A stretch of DNA of 64,000 bases from Clostridioides difficile CD160 (GTDB taxonomy: Bacteria > Bacillota > Clostridia > Peptostreptococcales > Peptostreptococcaceae). Within the stretch, counting starts at the first letter, position 1. The number at the start of each line of letters is the position of its first letter. Location of the stretch: the NCBI RefSeq assembly GCF_000449425.2, contig NZ_AVHW01000038.1, positions 1 to 64,000 of the forward strand, given 5' to 3'. The notes under the pieces were generated by a model that worked only from the letters and a program-made list of their open reading frames with translations, was not told where the DNA came from and ran no database searches. Below, piece after piece: positions 16,794 through 24,881 of the stretch. Position numbers and translations under genes: made by a program.

Positions 16794-17771
16794 ATGAATT
16801 ATTACAGAGATAAAAAAGAAAACTTTAGAGGATTTGAAGGTCATCATAGTAATCCATGGAATCATATGTGTGAAGGATGCAGACTATTTGAAATGATGTA
16901 TCATGAAAGATTTGGACCAAGAGGATATGGTCAAGGAGAATTCAGAGGTCATGAAGGATTTGGTTCAAGAGAGCATGGACATGGAGAGTATAGAGGTCAT
17001 GGAGGATGTGACCCAAGAGAACATGGGCATGGAGAGTATAGAGGTCATGAAGGATTTGATTCAAGAGGCAATGAACAAGGAGAATTTAGAGGTCATGGAG
17101 TATTTAGTTCAAGAGGATATGGTCAAGGAGAATTTAGGGGTCATGAAGGATTTGATTCAAGAGGATATAGTCAAGGAGAATTCAGAAGTCATAAAGGGTG
17201 TGAGGCAAGAGGATATGGACAAGGAGAATTTAGGGGTCATGAAGGATTTGGTTCAAGAGAGCATGGACATGGAGAGTGTAGAGGTCATGTAGGATATGAG
17301 CCAAGAGGATATGGACAAGGAGAATTTAGAGGTCATGGAGGATGTGACCCAAGAGAGCATGGACATGGAGAGTGTAGAGGTCATGAAGGATATGAGTCAA
17401 GAGGCAATGAGCAAGGAGACTTTAGAGGTCATGAAGGATATGAGCCAAGAAGATATGGTCAAGGAGATTGTAGAAAAGGTCATGAAGGATTTGAACAAAG
17501 AGGTGATGAAAGAAACCATATGGAGCACAAAGTGCATGAAGAATTTGCTACTAAAGATTGTAAAATAGATAATGAATATAGAGAACATGAAAGATTTGAA
17601 AATCAAAATACAGGTGAAAAAATAGAGGCTGAAAACAAAGAAGATGCTAAGAAAAATAATACAGAAGAAAATAAAAATATGACTGAATCTAAGGTAGATA
17701 GCAATGAGTCAGTACAAGAAGGTCAAAAAAGTAATACTAAAGAAGAAAAAAAAGATGTTGATAAAAAATAA
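16794..17771 (+). CDS. His/Gly-rich protein with twelve 16-residue repeats
   Basis: A 325-residue protein with no recognised family. Residues 1-41 contain NPWNHMCEGCRLFEMMYHE, with a CxxC. From about residue 42 to 234 there are twelve near-identical 16-residue units of the type YGQGEFRGHEGFGSRE or HGHGECRGHEGYESRG, rich in His, Gly, Arg and Glu, with Cys in several. A charged Lys/Glu tail follows. There is no signal peptide or membrane segment, so it is likely cytoplasmic. Regular His/Cys/acidic spacing suggests metal binding, by inference. TTAGGAGGAG precedes the start. It is monocistronic, controlled by the triple-palindrome promoter, and ended by a strong terminator. Confidence 0.75.
   Translation: MNYYRDKKENFRGFEGHHSNPWNHMCEGCRLFEMMYHERFGPRGYGQGEFRGHEGFGSREHGHGEYRGHGGCDPREHGHGEYRGHEGFDSRGNEQGEFRGHGVFSSRGYGQGEFRGHEGFDSRGYSQGEFRSHKGCEARGYGQGEFRGHEGFGSREHGHGECRGHVGYEPRGYGQGEFRGHGGCDPREHGHGECRGHEGYESRGNEQGDFRGHEGYEPRRYGQGDCRKGHEGFEQRGDERNHMEHKVHEEFATKDCKIDNEYREHERFENQNTGEKIEAENKEDAKKNNTEENKNMTESKVDSNESVQEGQKSNTKEEKKDVDKK
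16917..17493 (+). repeat. 48-bp intragenic tandem repeats
   Basis: Twelve 48-base units encode the 16-residue repeats, and the last has one extra codon. Synonymous differences are limited, so copies are still exchanging or recently expanded. Gain or loss of units keeps the frame, so the protein length probably varies between strains. Confidence 0.85.
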
Positions 17772-17915
17772 GATTATAAATTAAATAAAAATTAATAATA
17801 AATAAAAGAAAGAAATAAAAGAAATAAAAATTAAAAAATAGTATTAAAGAGAGATACTAAGAGATAAATACTTAAAAATAAATCTCACAAATAAATTTAA
17901 ATATATAATACTAGT

Positions 17916-17967
17916 AAAATGACAAAGGTGATAGTTTTTAATAGACTATTACCTTTGTCATTTTTAG
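17916..17967 (+). terminator. Intrinsic terminator
   Basis: AAAATGACAAAGGTGATAGT (17916-17936 region) pairs with ACTATTACCTTTGTCATTTTT (17944-17965) in a stem of about 20 pairs with a short loop, ending in T residues. Confidence 0.85.
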
Positions 17968-17969
17968 AT

Positions 17970-18540
17970 ACTGTAAATTAATTTGTGCTTTTAAAAATAA
18001 TTTCTACTTTATAGCAACAATTATTTATTTACTATAAATGTAGTTTTATTCAAATTAATTTACTCCGTGTACAAGTTTAAATATAAGTTCTTTAAACAGT
18101 GCCTAAAGACAACTACATTTTGACCAAAAGTAAGCTTTTAAGAAAAAGCAATGATATTTAAATAAGAATTAAAAATAAGAAACGAAATCATTTTGTATAA
18201 ATAGAATCGTAAATAACACTAGAAATCATAAATTATGAAAATAATAATCTTTTTAGAAAATAATAAAGTTTTCTGACTAAAAATTTTATATTGAAATGTC
18301 AAAATAAAGAAATACCTTATAAGTTAATTATGCAAGAAAAAGAATGTGTAGGAATTTTCTGATATTTATCAATTATCAATATATTATCCAAATCTTAATA
18401 TTTTTAACGAGACTTTAAGACAGATAATACCCTATTAAAGATAACCTATCTTAGATAAAATAAATTAAAACAAAACAAAAATAGAAGAAGATTAAAAAAG
18501 AAAGTAAATCATGAAACATCAAAAAATTTATTTTTAAGGG
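17970..18540. other. AT-rich spacer
   Basis: About 570 bases before the DUF5058 gene. I see no gene or clear hairpin. A regulatory region for the following operon is expected, but no convincing -35/-10 pair stands out. Confidence 0.4.
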
Positions 18541-18550
18541 GGAATAAAGT

Positions 18551-19252
18551 ATGAAGTTTCAAGAAATGATTAATAGTCCAGGTCTTTGGATTGTCTCTAG
18601 TTTTTTAGTAATTATTTCCGTTGTTCAAGCAATCGTATTTATGAGGGCAGCACTAAAAGAGGCCTCAGCTATTGGTATTGAAAGAAAAGGAATTAAAGCA
18701 GCAATTCGTTCAGCTAGTGTTACAGCTATTGGACCTTCTCTATCTCCTGTTATTACATTATTATCGCTTGTAGCTATAATTGGTGCTCCTACGACTTGGA
18801 TGAGACTTTGTGATGTAGGAGCGGCTAGAACAGAGCTTGGAGTAATATCTCTCACATCCAATTTGTCTGGGGTTGAAGTAGGTAGTGCTGCATTTGGAGC
18901 ACAAGCTTTTTCTTATGCACTATGGGGGATGGCTTTAAATAACTTAGGTTGGTTGTTCATTGTATTTATTTTGGGACATAGAATGCGTGGAATTGTTGAA
19001 AAAATGAACATGAAATATAATCCTGCTTGGGTTAAAAAACTACTTGCAGGAGCTACTGTTGGATTATTTGCTTACCTTCTTTCAAACCAAATAAAAACAT
19101 TTGAAATACCAAAAATGACCCCAGCAATTATTTCAGCTATAGTTATGCTAGTATTTACAACTTTATTTAAAAAGAATCAACGTCTTCAAGAATTGTCCTT
19201 AGGTATTGCCATGTTGATTGGAATGTTTGGTACACAGATTATATTATCGTGA
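18551..19252 (+). CDS. DUF5058 family membrane protein
   Basis: A 233-residue integral membrane protein with about six helices (near residues 12-32, 60-80, 110-140, 160-180, 188-205, 215-232). The conserved core SVTAIGPSLSPVITLLSLVA and the length match DUF5058, a family of unknown function found beside amidohydrolases and peptidases. It has an AAGGGGG site. The next membrane protein follows after 25 bases and a deacylase gene after that, so the two membrane proteins may form a transporter for N-acyl-D-amino acids or related peptides. That role is inference. Confidence 0.75.
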   Translation: MKFQEMINSPGLWIVSSFLVIISVVQAIVFMRAALKEASAIGIERKGIKAAIRSASVTAIGPSLSPVITLLSLVAIIGAPTTWMRLCDVGAARTELGVISLTSNLSGVEVGSAAFGAQAFSYALWGMALNNLGWLFIVFILGHRMRGIVEKMNMKYNPAWVKKLLAGATVGLFAYLLSNQIKTFEIPKMTPAIISAIVMLVFTTLFKKNQRLQELSLGIAMLIGMFGTQIILS

Positions 19253-19277
19253 TTAAAACAGATAAGAGGTGATAGTT

Positions 19278-19934
19278 ATGTATGATAAAAAGATGATTAA
19301 AATAGGAAGAATTTCTATAGGTCTTGCAATTATTGCAAACTTTATTCCAGCTATCTATGTAGGTCTTCGTTTTGGGCAGATGCCAATGCTTTCTGTTATA
19401 TTCCAAATTTGGGGGCTAGTTGCCACAACTTATGGAATCAGTTGGATTGTTCAACCTATCGCTTATTACCCAACTTTGGGAGCCCCAGGTTCTTATATCG
19501 GTTGGCTTGCAGGGTCTGTTGGAGACATACGTATGCCTGCAGCATCAATGGCACAGAAAATTGCAGGTGTAGAATCAGGGACACATGAGGGTGAAGTTGT
19601 TGGAACAATTGGTACATGTTGCTCAATATTTGTATCAGCTTCCATGATTACCATTTTTACAATTGTAGGGTATAAAGTAATTCCTTTGTTACCTGAATTT
19701 ATTACTGATTCATTTAATTATATACTTCCAGCACTATTTGGAGCAATTTACGTTGACATTGCACGTAAGGATATTCGAGCTGGTGGATGTACGATTGCTG
19801 CAGCATTAGCGATTATGTATTTTGGTGAAAAAATTGGTATACCAGGAGGATTACTAACTTTGTTTATTGTAGTAGGCGGAATACTTATCACAAGAGTTTT
19901 CTTTGTAGTTGATATGAATAAAACAACAGAATAA
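19278..19934 (+). CDS. Integral membrane protein, partner of DUF5058 protein
   Basis: A 218-residue membrane protein with about six hydrophobic helices. The loop GAPGSYIGWLAGSVGDIRMP and the stretch HEGEVVGTIGTCCSIFVSA are unusual and probably conserved. I do not recognise a named family. The start at 19278 follows AAGAGGTGATAG; a GTG at 19269 lies inside that site. It sits tightly between the DUF5058 gene and the deacylase gene. A two-subunit permease with the upstream protein is the simplest reading. Confidence 0.65.
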   Translation: MYDKKMIKIGRISIGLAIIANFIPAIYVGLRFGQMPMLSVIFQIWGLVATTYGISWIVQPIAYYPTLGAPGSYIGWLAGSVGDIRMPAASMAQKIAGVESGTHEGEVVGTIGTCCSIFVSASMITIFTIVGYKVIPLLPEFITDSFNYILPALFGAIYVDIARKDIRAGGCTIAAALAIMYFGEKIGIPGGLLTLFIVVGGILITRVFFVVDMNKTTE

Positions 19935-19986
19935 AAGTGTTTATTAAAAAATATGAATATAAATTAGTTTTGAAAGGAGAATAAAT

Positions 19987-21626
19987 ATGTTTGATATTAA
20001 AATTATCAATGGGATAATCGTTGATGGTACAGGAGATTCAAGATATAAAAGTGATGTAGGGATTAGAGGAGATAAAATCATAGCTATTGGAGATTTAAGT
20101 CAAGAAGAGGCGAAAAAAACTATAGATGCAACTGGAAAATTTGTATCTCCTGGTTTCATAGATTTCCACACTCATTCCGATTTATCTCTTGTATATGATA
20201 AATATACAAGAAGCCGTATCTATACTGGTGTAACAACAGATGTTATTGCAAACTGTGGTATAGGAGTTGCTCCTATAAGAGAAGAGAAGAAGCAAGAGCT
20301 AATTGACTATCTTGGAACTAGAATAATTGGTACAATTCCAACAAAATTGGAACTTCATTGGAATACAATGCAGGAATACTTTGATTACTTAACTGAAAAT
20401 TCTCCAGCCGTAAATGTTGTAGCTTATGTAGCACAAGGTCCTGTACGTATTAATGAAATGGGTTTTTCAAAGAATCCTGCTACTCCAGAGCAACTTGAAA
20501 ATATGAAGTTGGAAGTTAGAAAAGCTATGGAAGCTGGATGTGTAGCTCTTTCATCAGGATTAGTTTATCTGCCAGGAGCATATACAAAGAAGGAAGAAAT
20601 GGCCGAACTATGTAAGGAATTGATACCATACAATGGATACTATATATCTCATATTAGAGATGAAGGCGACGACGAAATGGAAGCTCTTGATGAAGCAATT
20701 TATATAGCTAAGACAGCAGGAGTTCCTCTGCATATTTCTCATTTAAAAATCATGGGTCATAAGAATTTTGGAACTATAGATAAAATATTTGAAAAGTTAG
20801 ATAAAGCTGAGGAGGATGGTTTAGAAGTAACTTTTGATTGTTACCCATATACAGCTGGAATGACATCTTTGGGTGCACTTTTACCTACTTGGGTATTTGA
20901 AGGTGGTGTAGAAGATATGATAAAGCGATTAGAAGTACAAGAAAACAGGGAGAGAATTATAAAAGAGTTAGAAGAAGGTATTCCTGGTTGGCAATGTTTT
21001 TACCAATTAGCAGGTGGATGGTCAGGTGTTGTACTAGCTTCTGTAATGACCGAAGCAAATAAATATGTGGAGGGTAAAACCTTAATGGAAGTAGCCGAAA
21101 TCAACAATGAAGACCCATTTGATACATTCTTCAGACTTTTGATTGAAGAAAAAAGTAAAATTCAAGTGGTTGTTCATACACAAGGTGAAGAAGATACAGA
21201 TAAAGTTGTTTGCCATCCAAAGTCATGTATAGGTTCTGATAGTATGGATCTTTCTACAGAAGGTTTGCTATCTCTTGGAAAACCTCATCCTCGTGCATTT
21301 GTACTTTTGGACGAATTTTCTCCTATTATGTTAGAGAGCAGGGTATGTTGACTTTTGAGGAAGCAGTTAAAAAGATAACCTATCTTTCAGCAAAACGCTT
21401 AGGGATTTGTGAAGAAAGAGGTCTACTTAAGGAAAATTATTTTGCAGATGTAGTGGTGTTTGACCCAGATAAAATACAAGACAAAGCAACTTACAATGAT
21501 TCTAAAAAGTATACAGTGGGAGTAGAATATGTATTGGTAAATGGTAAAATTGCGTTGGCAGAAGGAAAACAAACTGACATATGCGCTGGACGTGTAATTA
21601 AAAATCCTCTTAGCAGAGCAAAATAA
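19987..21626 (+). pseudogene. N-acyl-D-amino-acid deacylase, interrupted by -1 frameshift
   Basis: An amidohydrolase-superfamily D-aminoacylase that should release D-amino acids from N-acyl forms. The first frame shows PGFIDFHTHSDLS (metal site), YISHIRDEG, HISHLKIMGH and the family motif GSDSMDLSTEG near HPRAF. At 21300-21301 one G is missing from TTTGGTACT. The first frame then ends at 21351, while the second frame carries the family C-terminus (MLTFEEAVKKITYLSAKRLG, YFADVVVFDPDKI) to 21626. Restoring one base gives a normal protein of about 546 residues reading HPRAFGTFGRIFSYYVREQG. It is either a recent mutation or a sequencing error. Confidence 0.85.
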
Positions 21627-21646
21627 AATACATTAGAAATTTTTCT

Positions 21647-21688
21647 AAAAATAGCCTTTCTTTAAAATATAAGGAAGGCTATTTTTGT
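21647..21688 (+). terminator. Intrinsic terminator
   Basis: AAAAATAGCCTTTCTT (21647-21662) pairs with AAGGAAGGCTATTTTT (21671-21686), closing the DUF5058-deacylase operon. Confidence 0.85.
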
Positions 21689-21915
21689 TAAATTAATAAA
21701 GTTTGTTCTACTTGCGTTTTTAAAAGGATTTAACTTTAAGTAGAAAAAACAGAAGATTAATTGTAAAATGTAATTAATATTACTGGATAAAATTTAAAGA
21801 CAAAAATATTTCAACAAATAATGATAAGTAAAAAAACTTCAAGTAGATTTTTGTATGGTAAATAATTGATAAATTGTTTTAAAGATTAACAATATCATAA
21901 GAAAGGAGAGACATA

Positions 21916-23238
21916 ATGAAAATACTTTATGTAGGACCAGATATGGTAATCGACAAAATATTAGCAGTAAGCAAAAGGAATTTTCCGAATATTGAAACAG
22001 ATTTTGTTAGATATGATAGATATGTTGAAGCACCTGACTTATTGGAACAGTATAAAGGTAGAGTAGATGCAGTGCTTTTTACAGGTAAATCACCATTTAA
22101 ATTTTTTGAAAAAAGACAAAAAGATTTTATGCTGTCCGATTATCTTCCTAGACATGAAACAACATTATACAGAGTATTGCTTGAAATTACATATTTACTT
22201 AAATGCGATATTAATAGACTTAGTATAGACACTTATGATAAGGCAATGGTTAAGAGATTGTATAAAGAAATTGGAGTCGAATTTAAGGATGAACAAATGT
22301 TTTTTGCAGACCAAAAGTACCTAGAAGACGATTACATAAAGTTTGTGCTCGAATTTCACAAATATAATTATCAAAATAATAATATATGTTGCTGTATTAC
22401 AGGTCTTGAAGAAGCTTATCATATAATGAAAAAAAATGATATTCCAGTAGTTTTAGCTTTGCCTTCTGAGGATGTGATGGTGCAAAGTATAAAAAATATC
22501 CAGATGCGTTATATTGCAAAGAAAAACAATGAGAATCAGATTGTTGTTCTTGCTATCAAACTAAATATGCCTTCAGAATATTCATTGATGAAGGAAGACG
22601 AGTATGCTTATCTTTCGCAAAGGATTAAGATACTTGATAAACTATACCATTTCAATAGTCGTATAGAGGGTGTTTTAGTAGAGCAGAGTAGAAGTGAATT
22701 TATGATTTTTACAACTAAAAAAATACTAGAGTTAGAAACAAAGAAGTATAGGGATATTTACTTGTTGGATATGATTCGTGAGGTTTCAGTTATAAATTCT
22801 TACATAGGAATTGGTTATGGAAAAACAGCAAATGAAGCTAAATTTAATGCTTATGAGAGTATTAAGATGGCTCAGGTTCAAAAAAATGATGCAGCATATG
22901 TAGTTTTTGAAAATGGAGAAGTTATGGGACCACTAGAATCGAATCCTACTGTTAAAAAGAAGAATAGCTTTGATGAACGATTTTATCAAATAGCCACAGA
23001 GACAGGTCTCAGTGCTAATATTGTATATAAAGTATTCAGTAGTATAATAAATAGTGGAAAAACTGAATTTACATCAAAAGAGTTAGCTACTATATGTGGT
23101 GTAAGTATCAGGACTATGGACAGAATAATACTTAAATTGTGTGATGCTGGATATTGTGAGGTAGTAAGTGAACAACTTATGAGTAAGTATGGCAGACCTA
23201 GTAGAATATTACGTTTTAAGCCTTTTTTATTATTTTAA
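21916..23238 (+). CDS. Transcriptional regulator with degenerate GGDEF-like and winged-helix domains
   Basis: A 440-residue protein. Residues 1-60 look like a response/effector fold (MKILYVGPDMVIDKILAV). Residues about 215-320 resemble the catalytically inactive GGDEF-like fold of CdaR/PucR-type regulators, seen in INSYIGIGYGKTANEAKFNA. The C-terminal part (about 345-440) is a winged helix: FTSKELATICGVSIRTMDRIILKL. No cyclase catalytic motif is present. It follows the deacylase operon in the same direction behind a terminator and probably controls it. The start has GAAAGGAGAG upstream. The exact family name is uncertain. Confidence 0.6.
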   Translation: MKILYVGPDMVIDKILAVSKRNFPNIETDFVRYDRYVEAPDLLEQYKGRVDAVLFTGKSPFKFFEKRQKDFMLSDYLPRHETTLYRVLLEITYLLKCDINRLSIDTYDKAMVKRLYKEIGVEFKDEQMFFADQKYLEDDYIKFVLEFHKYNYQNNNICCCITGLEEAYHIMKKNDIPVVLALPSEDVMVQSIKNIQMRYIAKKNNENQIVVLAIKLNMPSEYSLMKEDEYAYLSQRIKILDKLYHFNSRIEGVLVEQSRSEFMIFTTKKILELETKKYRDIYLLDMIREVSVINSYIGIGYGKTANEAKFNAYESIKMAQVQKNDAAYVVFENGEVMGPLESNPTVKKKNSFDERFYQIATETGLSANIVYKVFSSIINSGKTEFTSKELATICGVSIRTMDRIILKLCDAGYCEVVSEQLMSKYGRPSRILRFKPFLLF

Positions 23239-23834
23239 TATAAATGTGCAAAACTTAACTAGATATTAGAATAATTTATGTGATTGTTTGAAAAAAGTTA
23301 TCATATTAAGTAATGAAATTTTTCAATAAATCGTACATGTGATAAAAATGTTAATTAGATTACCCTCTTGAATTGTGGTGAGATATTCTATATTGAGGAT
23401 TTATTTATACTACTTTTAGAAAGATATGAGGCTGTAGGTAGATTTATTTTTAAATGAATCTACTTACAGCCTTAATTTTTTAAAGACCAACACTTTTTAA
23501 TTTTATTCTAATTTTAAATGGTATATATTTAGATTTCTATAAAGTGTAAAGTTGAGTGGACTAATTTTAGGCAATGGTTTATTGATTTGCAGTAGTCATT
23601 TAATATATTAATTTATTTATAGAATTATATCAATTTGATTAGATATGAGTCACAAATTATATTTTTATGATAACATTTTCTTTACAAATTTTTAGAGATG
23701 TGTTAATATTTAGAAAAATGCATATGTATTCATAAAAACACTTTAAACAAGGAAAAAAGTGCTTAAAAGGATAACGTATGCAGTTAGAATGAAAGGTTAA
23801 ATTATAACTTAAACAAATATGGGAGGATATAAAT
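23239..23834. other. Spacer upstream of the SnoaL operon
   Basis: A 596-base spacer with a strong terminator at 23430-23480 and AT-rich sequence beyond. The promoter of the following five-gene operon must lie in its right half, but I cannot place it with confidence. A LacI-type dyad is not obvious by eye. Confidence 0.4.
23430..23480 (+). terminator. Intrinsic terminator
   Basis: GGCTGTAGGTAGATT and AATCTACTTACAGCC form a 15-pair stem with one mismatch (arms 23430-23446 and 23457-23472), followed by TTAATTTTTT. Confidence 0.85.
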
Positions 23835-24842
23835 ATGGGAAAATATCAAAATTCAAAAAAAGTTGTAAGAAATTACTTTGAAGCATTAGAAAATGCCAAT
23901 GGGGATGGAGTTAAAAATGTTTTAAAGCAACACATGAAATCGGACTATAATTGGAAAGGTGTATATCCATTTCATGAACAAGAAGGAATTGAAAATGTAG
24001 CAGAGGTATTTTGGAAACCTTTAAAAAATTCATTAAGTAATATGCAAAGAAGACAAGATATTTTTATTGCAGGGACTAATGAAATTGACAATAGTGAGTG
24101 GGTAATGAGTATGGGACATTTTATGGGACTTTTTGATAACGATTGGCTTGGTATCAAACATACTCGTAAAATGATTAGTTTAAGATATGCAGAATTTAAT
24201 TGTGTTCAGGATGGAAAAATTTCTAAAACTGGATTATTTGTAGACATAATTGGATTTATGATTCAAGCAGGAGTCAATCCATTACCTCCACAAACTGGTT
24301 CATATTTTGTATATCCAGGACCAATTGACCATAATGGATTACTTTTTGAAGATGCAGATGAAATTGAAGGAGTAAAAACTTTGGAATTAGTGAATAAAAT
24401 GGTAGATGATTTATCTAAATTAAATGAAAGTGGTTCTATGGGATGCCCTCCAGAAGTACTTGAAAAATCATGGGCTAAAGATATGATTTGGTATGGTCCA
24501 GGAGGAATTGGTGCTTCTTATACTATACCTAGATATCAAGAGCAACACCAATTACCATTTAGAAATAATTTAAAAGGAAAGACTTTTAATGGACATGTAT
24601 GCAGATTCGCAGAAGGGAACTTTGCTTGTTTCTTTGGGTGGCCTAATCTGACTAATATACCATGTGGAGGTTTTTTAGGATTGCCAGGTGGTGAGATTAA
24701 AGCAGACATGCAGGTTGTTGATGTTTATTATCGTAAAGGGGATAAGCTTCAAGAGAACTGGGTACTAATTGATATTCCTTATTGGCTAAAACAACAAGGT
24801 CTTGATATTCTTGAGAGAACTAAAAGTATTTTTAATGCCTAA
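23835..24842 (+). CDS. SnoaL/NTF2-like protein with two tandem domains
   Basis: A 335-residue cytoplasmic protein. Two cone-fold domains of the SnoaL/NTF2 type can be traced. The first (about 1-150) has VRNYFEALENANGDGVKNVL and a catalytic-pocket-like HFMGLFDNDWLGI. The second (about 180-325) has KSWAKDMIWYGPGGIGASYT and NGHVCRFAEGNFACFFGWPN. SnoaL-type proteins catalyse aldol cyclisation, hydration or isomerisation of small ketone substrates. There is no polyketide pathway here, so a catabolic substrate is likelier. GGGAGG precedes the start. It is first of a five-gene run with a second SnoaL-like protein, two transporters and a LacI regulator. Confidence 0.72.
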   Translation: MGKYQNSKKVVRNYFEALENANGDGVKNVLKQHMKSDYNWKGVYPFHEQEGIENVAEVFWKPLKNSLSNMQRRQDIFIAGTNEIDNSEWVMSMGHFMGLFDNDWLGIKHTRKMISLRYAEFNCVQDGKISKTGLFVDIIGFMIQAGVNPLPPQTGSYFVYPGPIDHNGLLFEDADEIEGVKTLELVNKMVDDLSKLNESGSMGCPPEVLEKSWAKDMIWYGPGGIGASYTIPRYQEQHQLPFRNNLKGKTFNGHVCRFAEGNFACFFGWPNLTNIPCGGFLGLPGGEIKADMQVVDVYYRKGDKLQENWVLIDIPYWLKQQGLDILERTKSIFNA

Positions 24843-24881
24843 TTATGCATACGTATTCTTAGAAGAGTGGAGGAATATGAA

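Noticed and set aside
16917-17493. Collagen-like protein
   Set aside because: The repeat period is 16 residues and glycine does not occupy every third position.
16903-17568. Open frames inside the His-rich repeat gene in another reading frame (Met/Glu/Val-rich repeats)
   Set aside because: They are shadows created by the 48-bp repeats; the frame at 16794 has the ribosome site, the promoter and the continuous product.
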